A DNA stretch of 64,000 nucleotides from Carettochelys insculpta (GCF_033958435.1 NC_134139.1:207621501-207685500), one strand, 5' to 3'; counted from the first letter of the stretch, positions 1 through 8,843 are shown. Notes: generated by a model from the letters alone, not told the origin. Program-made: numbers and translations.

Positions 1-440
1 GCGTTATTGCTTGTGAGGAGGAGCGGCGTGCGGCTGTTGACCAAAGTGCCATTTTCTGTGGACTTCCAGTTGACAGAAAGCCTTGGGAATTTGGGAGCTC
101 CCCGGTTTTGTGGACAAAATGCCCCTTTTGCCGACAAAACCCTCTAGTCTAGACTTAGCCTAGTAGCTGAGGCTACGTCTACGCTAGAAGCATCTCTCAA
201 GAGTGCTTAGTGTCGCAAGAGACGTACCGCCAAATCTTCTGTCGACAGATCGTGTCTACGCGTAAAAGCGGATGGATCCTTTGATCCGCTCCGTGGCCAA
301 ACAAAGTCCTCCGGAGAGTCTACGCGGACGGCTTTCTGTTGCCAATTTCTGTTGACAAAAGGCACGTTGGTTGTGGACAACCTGCGAGTTTTGTAGCCCA
401 AACCCTAGCGGTGTCTCCAAAAGTCTCTGGTGTAGCCCTT
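1..440. mobile_element. Inverted-repeat element remnants (GTTGACAAAA type), right part, unit 1
   Basis: The left element is cut by the window edge; it ends CTCTAGTCTAGACTTAGCC at 147. The second begins GGCTACGTCTACGCTAGAAG near 172 and ends with GTGTAGCCCTT at 440, an imperfect inverted match to its start. Internal GTTGACAAAA/GTCGACAG words recur. Confidence 0.55.
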
Positions 441-494
441 GGCGGCCAGCAAGTGGAGTGCCCCGGTTTTAGCCGCGGGGCTGGGGCTGTTGAA

Positions 495-1429
495 CATAGA
501 ACCAGAGAATCCTAGACTACTAGGACTGGAAGGGACCTCGAGAGGTCATCGAGTCCAGCCCCCTGCCCCAATGGCAGGACCAAGTACTATCTAAACCATC
601 GCTGAGAGACATCTATCTTACCTGTTCTTAAATATCTCCAGTGATGGGGATTCCACAACCTCCCTTGGCAATTTAGTCCACTGTTTGACCGCCCTGACAG
701 TTAGGAACTTTTTCCTAATGTCCAATCCACACCTGCCTTGCTGCAGTTTTAGCCCGTTGCCTCTTGTTCTATCCTCAGAGGCCAAGAAGAACAAGTTTTC
801 TCCTTCTTCCTTATGACTCCCTTTTAGATACCTGAAAACCGCTATCATGTCTCCCTTCAATCGTCTCTTTTCCAAACTAAACAAGCCCAATTGTTTCAAC
901 CTTTTTTCATAGGTCACATTCTCGAGACCTTGAATCATTCTTGTCGCTCTTCTCTGGACCCTCTCTAGTTTCCGCACATCTTTTTTGAACTGCGGTGACC
1001 ACAACTGGACACAATCCTCCAGCTGAGGCCTAACCAGCCCAGAATAGAGTGAAAGAATAACTTCTCTTGTCTTGTTCACAACGCACTTGTTAATGCGTCC
1101 TAGAATCATGTTGGCTTTTTTTTGCAACGGCATCACACTGTTGACTCATATTTAGCTTGTGGTCCACGATAATCCCTAGATCCTCTTCTGCTGGAGTCGT
1201 TCCTAGACAGCCTCTCCCCATTCTGTATGTGTGAAACGGATTGTTCCTTCCCAAGTGGAGCACTTTGCATTTGTCCTTATTAAACTTCATCCTCTTTACC
1301 TCAGACTATTTGTCCAATTTATCCAGATCATTTGGAATGACGACCCTCTCCTCCAAAGCAGTTGCAACCCCTCCCAACTTGGGATCATCTGCAAACTTAA
1401 GAAGCGTCCTTTTTATGCCAAGATCTAAA
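495..1429 (-). mobile_element. CR1 LINE 3' fragment (RT C-terminal half to 3' end), unit 1
   Basis: On the minus strand the translation carries CR1 reverse-transcriptase landmarks in order: KFADDPKLGG (the FADD catalytic box) near 1395-1365, MKFNKDKCKVLHLGRNN from 1290, [16 protein letters not shown], then [17 protein letters not shown] and [18 protein letters not shown] shift of frame in the T8 run near 1114-1121 separates the LHLGRNN part (1090-1290) from the tail (618-1136), so the ORF is broken. The tail ends with an early stop near 618 that most other units lack. The element's 3' end at 495-530 shows the imperfect 8-bp repeats typical of CR1 (minus strand GATTCTAG-like, then GCTTCTAT). 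It is 5' truncated at 1429. Dead copy. Confidence 0.93.
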
Positions 1430-2690
1430 CATCTTCATTGATGACGCGGAGAATGGACTGGATGATTCCAAGTAGGCGGAGAGGTAGTTACGCTGGCTGA
1501 CAGCGGTGAGGTGCAGAGTGTCCTCGGCCAATTGGAGCAGTGGGTCAATCGGAATCTGCTGAGGTGGAAGAAGGTCAAGGGCAGAGTCCTGCACTTGGGA
1601 GGGAGGAATTGCAAGCATTGTTAGAGGCTGGGAAGTGACTGGCTAAGTTGCAGTGCAGCCAAAATGGAGCTGGGGCTGAGGGGGGCTGAGAAGCTGGCCA
1701 TGAGCCAAGAGAGTGCCCCCGTATCCAAGGAGGCGCAAGACATATTGGGGTGCATTAGGAGGAGCTTTGCCAGCAGATGGGGGAAGTGATTCTTCTCCTC
1801 TACTCGGCACTGCTGAGGCTGCCTCTGGGCTGGAGGACGACAGGGGGCTTGAAGTCCCGTTGCCGTCTGTGGAGTTGTGTTCCCGCCTAATGCGGGTGGC
1901 AGAGCAGCGCCAGCAGCTGCTTGAGCTGCAGCAGCTCCAAAGGGCTGCTGAAAGGCCTGGCGGGGGATGTCCAGCAGCAGGAGCAGGCACTGAGGAAGGA
2001 TCCGTTTTTGCATAGCTACGGAATGGGAAGTGACCGTCTGGGGAGGAGCGCTCCGAAAGGGATGGAGGCTGGTAGTGGAGTCCAAGCTGAAGAGGAATCA
2101 CCCCAGTGTGGCACTGATTCTAAAAAAACCCATAGCGTCCTGGGCTTTATTAAGAGCAGCATTGCGAGCGAGACTGGAGCGGTCAATCTTTTGTTGTGCT
2201 CTGTGCTGATGAGGCCTCAAGTGGAGTGTCCGGTTCTGGGGGCCACATGTTAGGAGAGATCTGGACAAATTGGAAGAAGTCCAAAGAAGACGAATAAAAA
2301 TGATTAAAAATCCAGAGAACGTGACCTATGAGGGTGGGAAAAGTCTGATTGTTTAGTCTGGAAAAGAGAGGGCTGGCAAGGGACACGATGAGAGCGTTCA
2401 CGTAGCTACAAGGGTGATCCTAGGTGGAGGAGGAGGAAACTTCTTCTCCTTGGCCGCTGAGGCTAGAAGAGGCAATGGGCTGAAATTGATGCAAGGGAGC
2501 TTTCGGTTGGGCATTAGGGAAAACTTCCTTCCTGTCAGGGTGGTTAAACGCTGGAGTCAATTGCCTGGGGAGGTTGTGGAATCCCATCGCTGGAGATTTT
2601 GAAGAGCAGGTTAGAAAAGCACCTCTCAGGGCAGGTGTAACTGGTGCTTGGTGGTGCCCTGAGTACAGGGTGTGATATGAGGGGGTTTCC
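1430..2690 (+). mobile_element. Older CR1 LINE remnant(s) on plus strand with internal non-CR1 insert, unit 1
   Basis: Two decayed CR1 pieces lie in the same direction. The first (1430-1826) reads IFIDDAENGLDDSK, then VLHLGG, and ends with DILGCIRRSFASRWG and LLLYSALLRL. The second (about 2111-2690) again has the CR1 signature, now VLGFIKSSIASETG and LLLCSVLMRPQ, followed by ENVTYEG, a SLEKRG-like frame, VRVVKRWSQLPGEVVES and LEILKSRLEKHL. Because the same protein segment occurs twice, this is either two insertions or a duplication. Between them, 1827-2110 is GC/CAG-rich and not CR1-like. Frames shift several times. The 3' limit near 2690 is approximate; no terminal 8-bp repeats are visible. 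Confidence 0.85.
1827..2110 (+). other. GC/CAG-rich non-CR1 segment inside the plus-strand CR1 (representative, unit 1)
   Basis: The segment contains GCCAGCAGCTGCTTGAGCTG and CCAGCAGCAGGAGC. The frame 1713-2015 reads EDDRGLEVPLPSVELCSRLM, then AEQRQQLLELQQLQRAAERPG, a Q/L-rich stretch that would form a short coiled coil. It lacks CR1 landmarks. The frame stays open in most units (equivalents start at 6308, 10912, 15517, 20112, 24717, 29322, 38529, 43133, 47737, 52342 and 61541), but units are too similar for that to prove coding. Possible sources are a captured exon or another retroelement's ORF; I cannot name it. Confidence 0.5.
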
Positions 2691-3848
2691 AGGCACAGCT
2701 AGAGAAATCTACCCAGGGGAGGTTGACTTAAAATCAAGCTACTTTCAGCCCCAGGCTGGGATTTCCTTTTCACTAAGGCAAATGCAATCAGCCACAAAAG
2801 TAGCCCTGCCAGCTCCAGCGGCCAGCCAGGTGCCAAATAAGTAAACCCCCACACTTCTCAGCTGCTCCAGCAGCCCAGACCAAACAAGCCCAACTCAGGC
2901 GAAAGGTTTTGAAACCTATTTCACCCAAGGGCAGACGGATTCTTCTAAGCCCGAAGGGCCCGGCCGCAGTCTCAAGTCACTTCATACTTGGATCTAACCC
3001 AAATCGCCACGTGTGCCAATCCTTCAGATCTAAGAGCTAAAGGTTTAGGAATACAAAAGAAAGAAGAGGTTTGGAGAGAAAAATGGTGAAAGCAATACTT
3101 GACATCCGTCCATTAGGGCTATTGATGCCGGCCAGCGGTGTTCTTTGCTGATTCTTGAAAGTCTCTGAAAGTCCACCCCATAAGGGAAACGATTTCAGGC
3201 TCCGTATCTTTGCTTCCTGGAGAAGTGGAGATCCGGCGAGCTGAAGTCAGCCTGCTCGAAAACGGATCCCTGGAAACAGGACCGAGACCAAAGTATCAAG
3301 GTGAAATAGAAGATGGATGCTGCTAGGTCTACCTCCTGGAAGTGTCTTGTGTCCAGGCAGTAAAACCTTTCTCCTTGTCATCAAGCCCCTGAGGGTCCTA
3401 AAGTCACCAGCCCCAGGTAGGCTGTTGCGGCCAAGTGGCAATGGATGACTTCCAAGAGACAGACTCAGTTCCCTCAAAGGGTATTGTCCTTTGTCTCAAT
3501 CAAGTGCCCTGGCGTGGGTGGCAATCACCCCTCCCGTTGTGTACTTTTGGCTCGCAATATTCCGAAGACAACTAGAGAGCTGAAAATCTATGAAGTTGAC
3601 CCACAAACATGGCACAGACCTATAAGTAGCATCCCTAGATTCAGGGCATCCTCAGCTATCATGAGACACATCCCAGGGGCCCCCAGCACAATATTTGGGG
3701 CCAACAGCTACACTGGGCACATTAGATGGCTTCCGCAGCAATAGGAAAATGCAATCGGGTGACACAGGGGACTGGCTCAGAGGAGCTGTCAAGGTTCCTT
3801 CCAAATCTAGACGACCACGGCATGGCTTCAGATGGCTGGGTGAGCAGA
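2691..3848. other. Intergenic spacer between CR1 remnants and U1 promoter (representative, unit 1)
   Basis: No gene is supported here. Landmarks are GCCACGTGTGCC near 3006, an A/G-rich stretch with AGAAAGAAGAGG near 3058, and a GAAAGTCTCTGAAAGTCC direct repeat near 3158-3176. A 99-codon frame (3445-3744) is open in every unit without recognisable homology. Equivalent spacers in the other units are 7286-8443, 11890-13047, 16495-17652, 21090-22247, 25695-26851, 30300-31456, 34903-36060, 39507-40663, 44111-45267, 48715-49872, 53320-54477, 57914-59071 and 62519-63676. It may contain unidentified old repeats. Confidence 0.6.
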
Positions 3849-3870
3849 GCATTGTGGGAGAGGGGGCAGG
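3849..3870 (+). promoter_or_regulatory. U1 distal element: ZNF143/Staf site plus G-rich box, copy 1
   Basis: On the minus strand this reads CTCCCACAATGC, a full match to the Staf/ZNF143 core pattern YWCCCRNMATSC. It lies at -213 to -202, the usual place for a vertebrate snRNA distal enhancer. A GC-box-like GGGGGCAGG follows directly. Recalled consensus, not scored. Confidence 0.75.
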
Positions 3871-4000
3871 CTGCTGAGTAGGGCCTGAATTTGGTAGCCA
3901 GGGCTTTTGTGGAGATGAATGCGAGGCTGGGCCATGGCAGGGAAGCTTGTGGCAGTGGTGGCTGGTGTGGATGAGGCCTGTGAGAGGGCCGAGGCCACCT

Positions 4001-4020
4001 CCACCCTATGCTGAAAGCCT
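4001..4020 (+). promoter_or_regulatory. U1 PSE, copy 1
   Basis: CCACCCTATGCTGAAAGCCT at -61 to -42 fits the vertebrate PSE pattern of CACC-N-T followed 8 bases later by AAAG, bound by SNAPc. This copy has AAAG; all others have GAGAG here, so copy 1 is nearest the recalled consensus. There is no TATA box, as expected for a Pol II snRNA gene. Confidence 0.7.
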
Positions 4021-4061
4021 GGGGTGCGTGAGGTGGAGCTCAGCGTGGGGGTGAGTCTCTC

Positions 4062-4225
4062 ATACTTACCTGGCAGGGAAAATACCATGATCTGGAAGGT
4101 GGTTTTTCCAGGGTGAGGCTTCTCCATTGCACTGTGGTTGTTGCTGACCCCTGTGATTTCCCCCAAGGGGGAAACTCAACTGCATAATTTGTGGTAGTGG
4201 GGGACTGCATTTGTGCTTTCCCCTG
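4062..4225 (+). ncRNA. RNU1: U1 snRNA-like gene, copy 1 (164 nt)
   Basis: U1 snRNA base-pairs with 5' splice sites and nucleates the U1 snRNP. The copy is 164 nt, exactly the length of human U1. It starts ATACTTACCTGG, the 5' splice-site-pairing end, and ends CTTTCCCCTG. The Sm site AATTTGTGG begins at position 125, as in human. Stem-loop I spans positions 16-48, and stem-loop II keeps the ATTGCAC heptamer of the U1A-binding loop. Differences from human U1 include U32 and G33 in the stem-loop I loop (human A32, C33), a one-base insertion after position 77, and a reshaped stem-loop III. This copy alone has A18 paired with U46 where the others have G18-C46. The stem-loop IV tetraloop is UUUG. 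The promoter and 3' box are at the standard distances. It may be a functional variant U1 or a structured pseudogene; identity as U1-derived is not in doubt. Confidence 0.95.
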
Positions 4226-4232
4226 ATACTAA

Positions 4233-4248
4233 GTATGGCAAAAATAGA
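4233..4248 (+). terminator. snRNA 3' box, copy 1
   Basis: GTATGGCAAAAATAGA, 8 nt after the RNA 3' end, fits the vertebrate 3' box pattern GTTT-N(0-3)-AAARNNAGA with one mismatch. The 3' box directs Integrator-dependent 3' end formation. Confidence 0.75.
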
Positions 4249-4459
4249 CCAGACTGGATGAGTTGATAGAACAGGCTAGAATGCTTTGTTTGCAACTGTT
4301 ATGGATTGGTTTGTGTATCCAAGTGAGTGTAGACTGCAGTGCTTTTTTTTTCTGAAGGCTTTGTTGTCAGAAGATTTCTGTCAACAATTTAGTTTCTTTT
4401 TGTGAATGGGAGGACAAAAGAGATCTTCTCTGTTGATGGTGGGCAGCTGGCCTGCTTGG
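4249..4459. other. Post-U1 spacer, short allele (representative, unit 1)
   Basis: A/T-richer than the rest, with a T run near 4345-4352. GTTGTCAGAAG faces CTTCTGTCAACAA-like sequence (4364-4388), an imperfect inverted repeat. No gene seen. Units 4 and 12 share this short allele; the others have a longer form with GTTGCAAGGTACTTTGCAAG, itself a hairpin (CTTTGTTGCAAG / CTTTGCAAG area). Confidence 0.6.
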
Positions 4460-5035
4460 CCCTTGTCTAGACAAAACAGCCAAGTGGAAACATAGCAGCT
4501 AGGGCTGTCTGGTGTCCTGCAAGCCCTGACTATGGAGAGAGGGCCTGTTGGCACGTCCAGAGTAGCTTCCTGTGGCCAGATGTCTGTGGACAGCAGCGTT
4601 ATTGCTTGTGAGGAGGAGCGGCGTGCGGCTGTTGACAAAAGTGCCATTTTCTGTGGACTTCCAGTTGACAGAAAGCCTTGGGAATTTGGGAGCTCCCCGG
4701 TTTTGTGGACAAAATGCCCCTTTTGCCAACAAAACCCTCTAGTCTAGACTTAGCCTAGTAGCTGAGGCTACGTCTACGCTAGAAGCATCTCTCAAGAGTA
4801 CTTAGTGTCGCAAGAGACATACCGCCAAATCTTCTGTCGACAGATCGTGTCTACGCGTAAGAGCGGATGGATCCTTTGATCCGCTCCGTGGCCAAACAAA
4901 GTCCTCCAGAGAGTCTACGCGGACGGCTTTCTGTTGCCAATTTCTGTTGACAAAAGGCACGTTGGTTGTGGACGACCTGCGAGTTTTGTAGCCCAAACCC
5001 TAGCGGTGTCTCCAAAAGTCTCTGGCGTAGCCCTT
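4460..5035. mobile_element. Two adjacent inverted-repeat (MITE-like) remnants, unit 1/2 junction
   Basis: Element A (about 4460-4763) opens CCCTTGTCTAGACAAAAC and closes CTAGTCTAGACTTAGCC, so imperfect terminal repeats are centred on GTCTAGAC. Element B (about 4764-5035) opens GAGGCTACGTCTACGCTAG and closes TCTCTGGCGTAGCCCTT. Both carry GTTGACAAAA-type internal words. No transposase frame and no clear target-site duplication were found. They resemble non-autonomous DNA transposons common in turtles (recalled, not searched). Element B is rich in CpG. Confidence 0.55.
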
Positions 5036-5089
5036 GGCGGCCAGCAAGTGGAGTGCCCCGGTTTTAGCCGCGGGGCTGGGGCTGTTGAA

Positions 5090-6024
5090 CATAGAAGCAG
5101 AGAATCCTAGACTACTAGGACTGGAAGGGACCTCGAGAGGCCATCGAGTCCAGCCCCCTGCCCCAATGGCAGGACCAAGTACTATCTAAACCATCGCTGA
5201 GAGACATCTATCTTACCTGTTCTTAAATATCTCCAGTGATGGGGATTCCACAACCTCCCTTGGCAATTTAGTCCACTGATTGACCGCCCTGACAGTTAGG
5301 AACTTTTTCCTAATGTCCAACCTAAACCTCCCTTGCTGCAGTTTAAGCCCGTTGCCTCTTGTTCTATCCTCAGAGGCCAAGAAGAACAAGTTTTCTCCTT
5401 CTTCCTTATGACTCCCTTTTAGATACCTGAAAACCGCTATCATGTCTCCCTTCAATCGTCTCTTTTCCAAACTAAACAAGCCCAATTGTTTCAACCTTTT
5501 TTCATAGGTCACATTCTCGAGACCTTGAATCATTCTTGTCGCTCTTTTCTCGACCCTCTCTAGTTTCCGCACAACTTTTTTGAACTGCGGTGCCCAGAAC
5601 TGGACACAATCCTCCAGCTGAGGCCTAACCAGCTCAGAGTAGAGCGAAAGAATGACTTCTCTTGTCTTCTTCACAACACACTTGTTAATGCGTCCCAGAG
5701 TCATGTTGGCTTTTTTTTGCAACGGCATCACACTGTTGACTCATATTTAGCTTGTGGTCCACGATAATCCCTAGATCCTGTTCTGCTGGAGTCGTTCCTA
5801 GACAGCCTCTCCCCATTCTGTATGTGTGAAACGGATTGTTCCTTCCCAAGTGGAGCACTTTGCATTTGTCCTTATTAAACTTCATCCTGTTTACCTCAGA
5901 CTATTTGTCCAATTTATCCAGATCATTTGGAATGACGACCCTCTCCTCCAAAGCAGTTGCAACCCCTCCCAACTTGGGATCATCTGCAAACTTAAGAAGC
6001 GTCCTTTTTATGCCAAGATCTAAA
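5090..6024 (-). mobile_element. CR1 LINE 3' fragment, unit 2
   Basis: Subtype-B spelling. Retains the early stop near 5213 seen in unit 1. Frame break in the T8 run near 5710. Confidence 0.93.
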
Positions 6025-7285
6025 CATCTTCATTGATGACGCGGAGAATGGACTGGATGATTCCAAGTAGGCGGAGAGGTAGTTACGCTGGCTGACAGCG
6101 GTGAGGTGCAGAGTGTCCTCGGCCAATTGGAGCAGTGGGTCAATCGGAATCTGCTGAGGTGGAAGAAGGTCAAGGGCAGAGTCCTGCACTTGGGAGGGAG
6201 GAATTGCAAGCATTGTTAGAGGCTGGGAAGTGACTGGCTAAGTTGCAGTGCAGCCAAAATAGAGCTGGGGCTGAGGGGGGCTGAGAAGCTGGCCATGAGC
6301 CAAGAGAGTGCCCCCGTATCCAAGGAGGTGCAAGACATATTGGGGTGCATTAGGAGGAGCTTTGCCAGCAGATGGGGGAAGTGATTCTTCTCCTCTACTC
6401 GGCGCTGCTGAGGCTGCCTCTGGGCTGGAGGACGACAGGGGGCTTGAAGTCCCGTTGCCGTCTGTGGAGTTGTGTTCCTGCCTCATGCGGGTGGCAGAGC
6501 AGCGCCAGCAGCTGCTTGAGCTGCAGCAGCTCCAAAGGGCTGCTGAAAGGCCTGGCGGGGGCTGTCCAGCAGCAGGAGCAGGCACTGAGGAAGGATCCGT
6601 TTTTGCATAGCTATGGAATGGGAAGTGACCGTCTGGGGAGGAGCGCTCCGAAAGGGATGGAGGCTGGTAGTGGAGTCCAAGCTGAAGAGGAATCACCCCA
6701 GTGTGGCACTGATTCTAAAAAAACCCATAGCGTCCTGGGCTTGATTAAGAGCAGCATTGCGAGCGAGACTGGAGCGGTCAATCTTTTGTTGTGCTCTGTG
6801 CTGATGAGGCCTCAAGCGGAGTGTCCGGTTCTGGGGGCCACGTGTTAGGAGAGATCTGGACAAATTGGAAGAAGTCCAAAGAAGACGAATAAAAATGATT
6901 AAAAATCCAGAGAACGTGACCTATGAGGGTTGGAAAAGTCTGATTGTTTAGTCTGGAAAAGAGAGGGCTGGGAAGGGACACGATGAGAGCGTTCACGTAG
7001 CTACAAGGGTGATCCTAGGTGGAGGAGGAGGAAACTTCTTCTCCTTGGCCGCTGAGGCTAGAAGAGGCAATGGGCTGAAATTGACGCAAGGGAGCTTTCG
7101 GTTGGGCATTAGGGAAAACTTCCTTCCTGTCAGGGTGGTTAAACGCTGGAGTCAATTGCCCGGGGAGGTTGTGGAATCCCATCGCTGGAGATTTTGAAGA
7201 GCAGGTTAGAAAAGCACCTCTCAGGGCAGGTGTAACTGGTGCTTGGTGGTGCCCTGAGGACAGGGTGTGATATGAGGGGGTTTCC
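6025..7285 (+). mobile_element. Older CR1 remnants with insert, unit 2
   Basis: Same architecture; CATCTTCATTGATGAC start directly abuts the minus-strand CR1. Confidence 0.85.
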
Positions 7286-8443
7286 AGGCACAGCTAGAGA
7301 AATCTACCCAGGGGAGGTTGACTTAAAATCAAGCTACTTTCAGCCCCAGGCTGAGATATCCTTTTCACTAAGGCAAATGCAATCAGCCACAAAAGTAGCC
7401 CTGCCAGCTCCAGCGGCCAGCCAGGTGCCAAATAAGTAAACACACACACTTCTCAGCTGCTCCAGCAGCCCAGACCAAACAAGCCTAACTCAGGCGAAAG
7501 GTTTTCAAAGCTATTTCACCGAAGGGCAGACGGATTCTTCTAAGCCCGAAGGGCCCGGCCGCAGTCTCAAGTCACTTCATATTTGGATCTAACCCAAATC
7601 GCCACGTGTGCCAGTCCTTCAGATCTAAGAGCTAAAGGTTTAGAAATACAAAAGAAAGAAGAGGTTTGGAGAGAAAAATGGTGAAAGCAATACTTGACAT
7701 CCGTCCATTAGGGCTATTGATGCCGGCCAGCGGTGTTCTTTGCTGATTCTTGAAAGTCTCTGAAAGTCCACCCCATAAGGGAAACGATTTCAGGCTCCAT
7801 ATCTTTGCTTCCTGCAGAAGTGGAGATCCGGCGAGCTGAAGTCAGCCTGCTAGAAAACGGATCCCTGGAAACAGGACCCAGACCAAAGTATCAAGATGAA
7901 ATAGAAGATGGATGCTGCTAGGTCTACCTCCTGGAAGTGTCTTGTGTCCAGGCAGTAAAACCTTTCTCCTTGTCATCAAGCCCCTGAGGGTCCTAAAGTC
8001 ACCAGCCCCAGGTAGGCTGTTGCGGCCAAGTGGCAATGGATGACTTCCAAGAGACAGACTCAGTTCCCTCGAAGGGTATTGTCCTTTGTCTCAATCAAGT
8101 GCCCTGGCGTGGGTGGCAATCACCCCTCCCGTTGTGTACTTTTGGCTCGCAATATTCCGCAGACAACTAGAGAGCTAAAAATCTATGAAGTTGACCCACA
8201 AACATGGCACAGACCTATAAGTAGCATCCCTCGATTCAGGGCATCCTCAGCTATCATGAGACACCTCGCAGGGGCCGCCAGTACAATATTTGAGACCAAC
8301 AGCTACACTGGGCACATTAGATGGCTTCCGCAGCAATAGGAAAATGCAATTGGGTGACACAGGGGACTGGCCCAGAGGAGCTGTCAAGGTTCCTTCCAAA
8401 TCTAGACGACCACGGCATGGCTTCAGATGGCTGGGTGAGCAGA

Positions 8444-8465
8444 GCATTGTGGGAGAGGGGGCAGG
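8444..8465 (+). promoter_or_regulatory. U1 distal element, copy 2
   Basis: GCATTGTGGGAG followed by AGGGGGCAGG, unchanged even though its RNA is the most diverged. Confidence 0.75.
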
Positions 8466-8595
8466 CTGCTGAGTAGGGCCTGAATTTGGTAGCCAGGGCT
8501 TTTGTGGAGATGAATGCGAGGCTGGGCCATGGCAGGGAAGCTTGTGGCAGTGGTGGCTGGTGTGGATGAGGCCTGTGAGAGGGCCGAGGCCACCT

Positions 8596-8615
8596 CCACC
8601 CTATGCTGAGAGCCT
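8596..8615 (+). promoter_or_regulatory. U1 PSE, copy 2
   Basis: CCACCCTATGCTGAGAGCCT; one base from copy 1. Confidence 0.65.
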
Positions 8616-8656
8616 GGGGTGCGTGAGGTGGAGCTCAGCGTGGGGGTGAGTCTCTC

Positions 8657-8820
8657 ATACTTACCTGGCAGGTGAAATACCATGATTGGGAAGGTGGTTT
8701 TCCCAGGGTGAGGCTTTTCCATTGCATTGTGGTTGTTGCTGACCCCTGTGACTTCCCCCAAGGGGAAAACTCAACTGCATAATTTGTGGCAGTGGGGGAC
8801 TGCATTTGTGCTTTCCCCTG
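8657..8820 (+). ncRNA. RNU1: U1 snRNA-like gene, copy 2 (most diverged)
   Basis: 164 nt with an intact 5' end. Private changes accumulate here. G17 to U leaves U17 opposite C47 in stem I. Loop I reads GATTGGGAAG, so U31, G32 and G33. C71 to U changes the last base of the U1A heptamer. There is a C in the stem III T run (GACTTCC), C134 follows the Sm site, and the tetraloop is UUUG. This pattern looks more like loss of function than compensated change. Confidence 0.93.
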
Positions 8821-8827
8821 ATATTAA

Positions 8828-8843
8828 GTATGACAAAAATAGA
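8828..8843 (+). terminator. snRNA 3' box, copy 2
   Basis: GTATGACAAAAATAGA at the same spacing. Confidence 0.75.

Larger units (their letters stand above)
1..4595. repeat. Array unit 1 (4595 bp)
   Basis: This unit carries the T32 form of U1 and the subtype-A minus-strand CR1, which reads CCAATCCACACCTGCC near 721. The spacer after U1 is the short form, GTTGTCAGAAG near 4365. Confidence 0.95.

Noticed and set aside
618..1290. Functional reverse transcriptase gene
   Set aside because: Only the C-terminal RT part and 3' end remain. The frame is broken in all units at the T8 run, and the N-terminal RT and endonuclease regions are missing.
1713..2253. Overlapping + strand frames of 100 and 110-179 codons that look conserved between units
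   Set aside because: They run through decayed CR1 and the CAG-rich insert in competing frames, are broken by indels or stops in units 11 and 13, and are alike only because the units are recent duplicates.
3744..3756. Octamer-like AATGCAATC as the distal enhancer
   Set aside because: It matches ATGCAAAT poorly and lies at about -315; the ZNF143-type site at -213 is a better match at the expected distance.
3828..4166. 112-codon minus-strand frame overlapping the U1 gene, repeated in every unit
   Set aside because: It is antisense to the U1 RNA and its promoter, with no recognisable domain. The frame follows from the conserved RNA sequence.
4062..4225. Dispersed retro-pseudogene of U1 (LINE-mobilised copy)
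   Set aside because: Promoter elements and the 3' box flank the RNA at native distances in every copy, and no A tail or target-site duplication adjoins the RNA. The locus derives from a genuine U1 gene.
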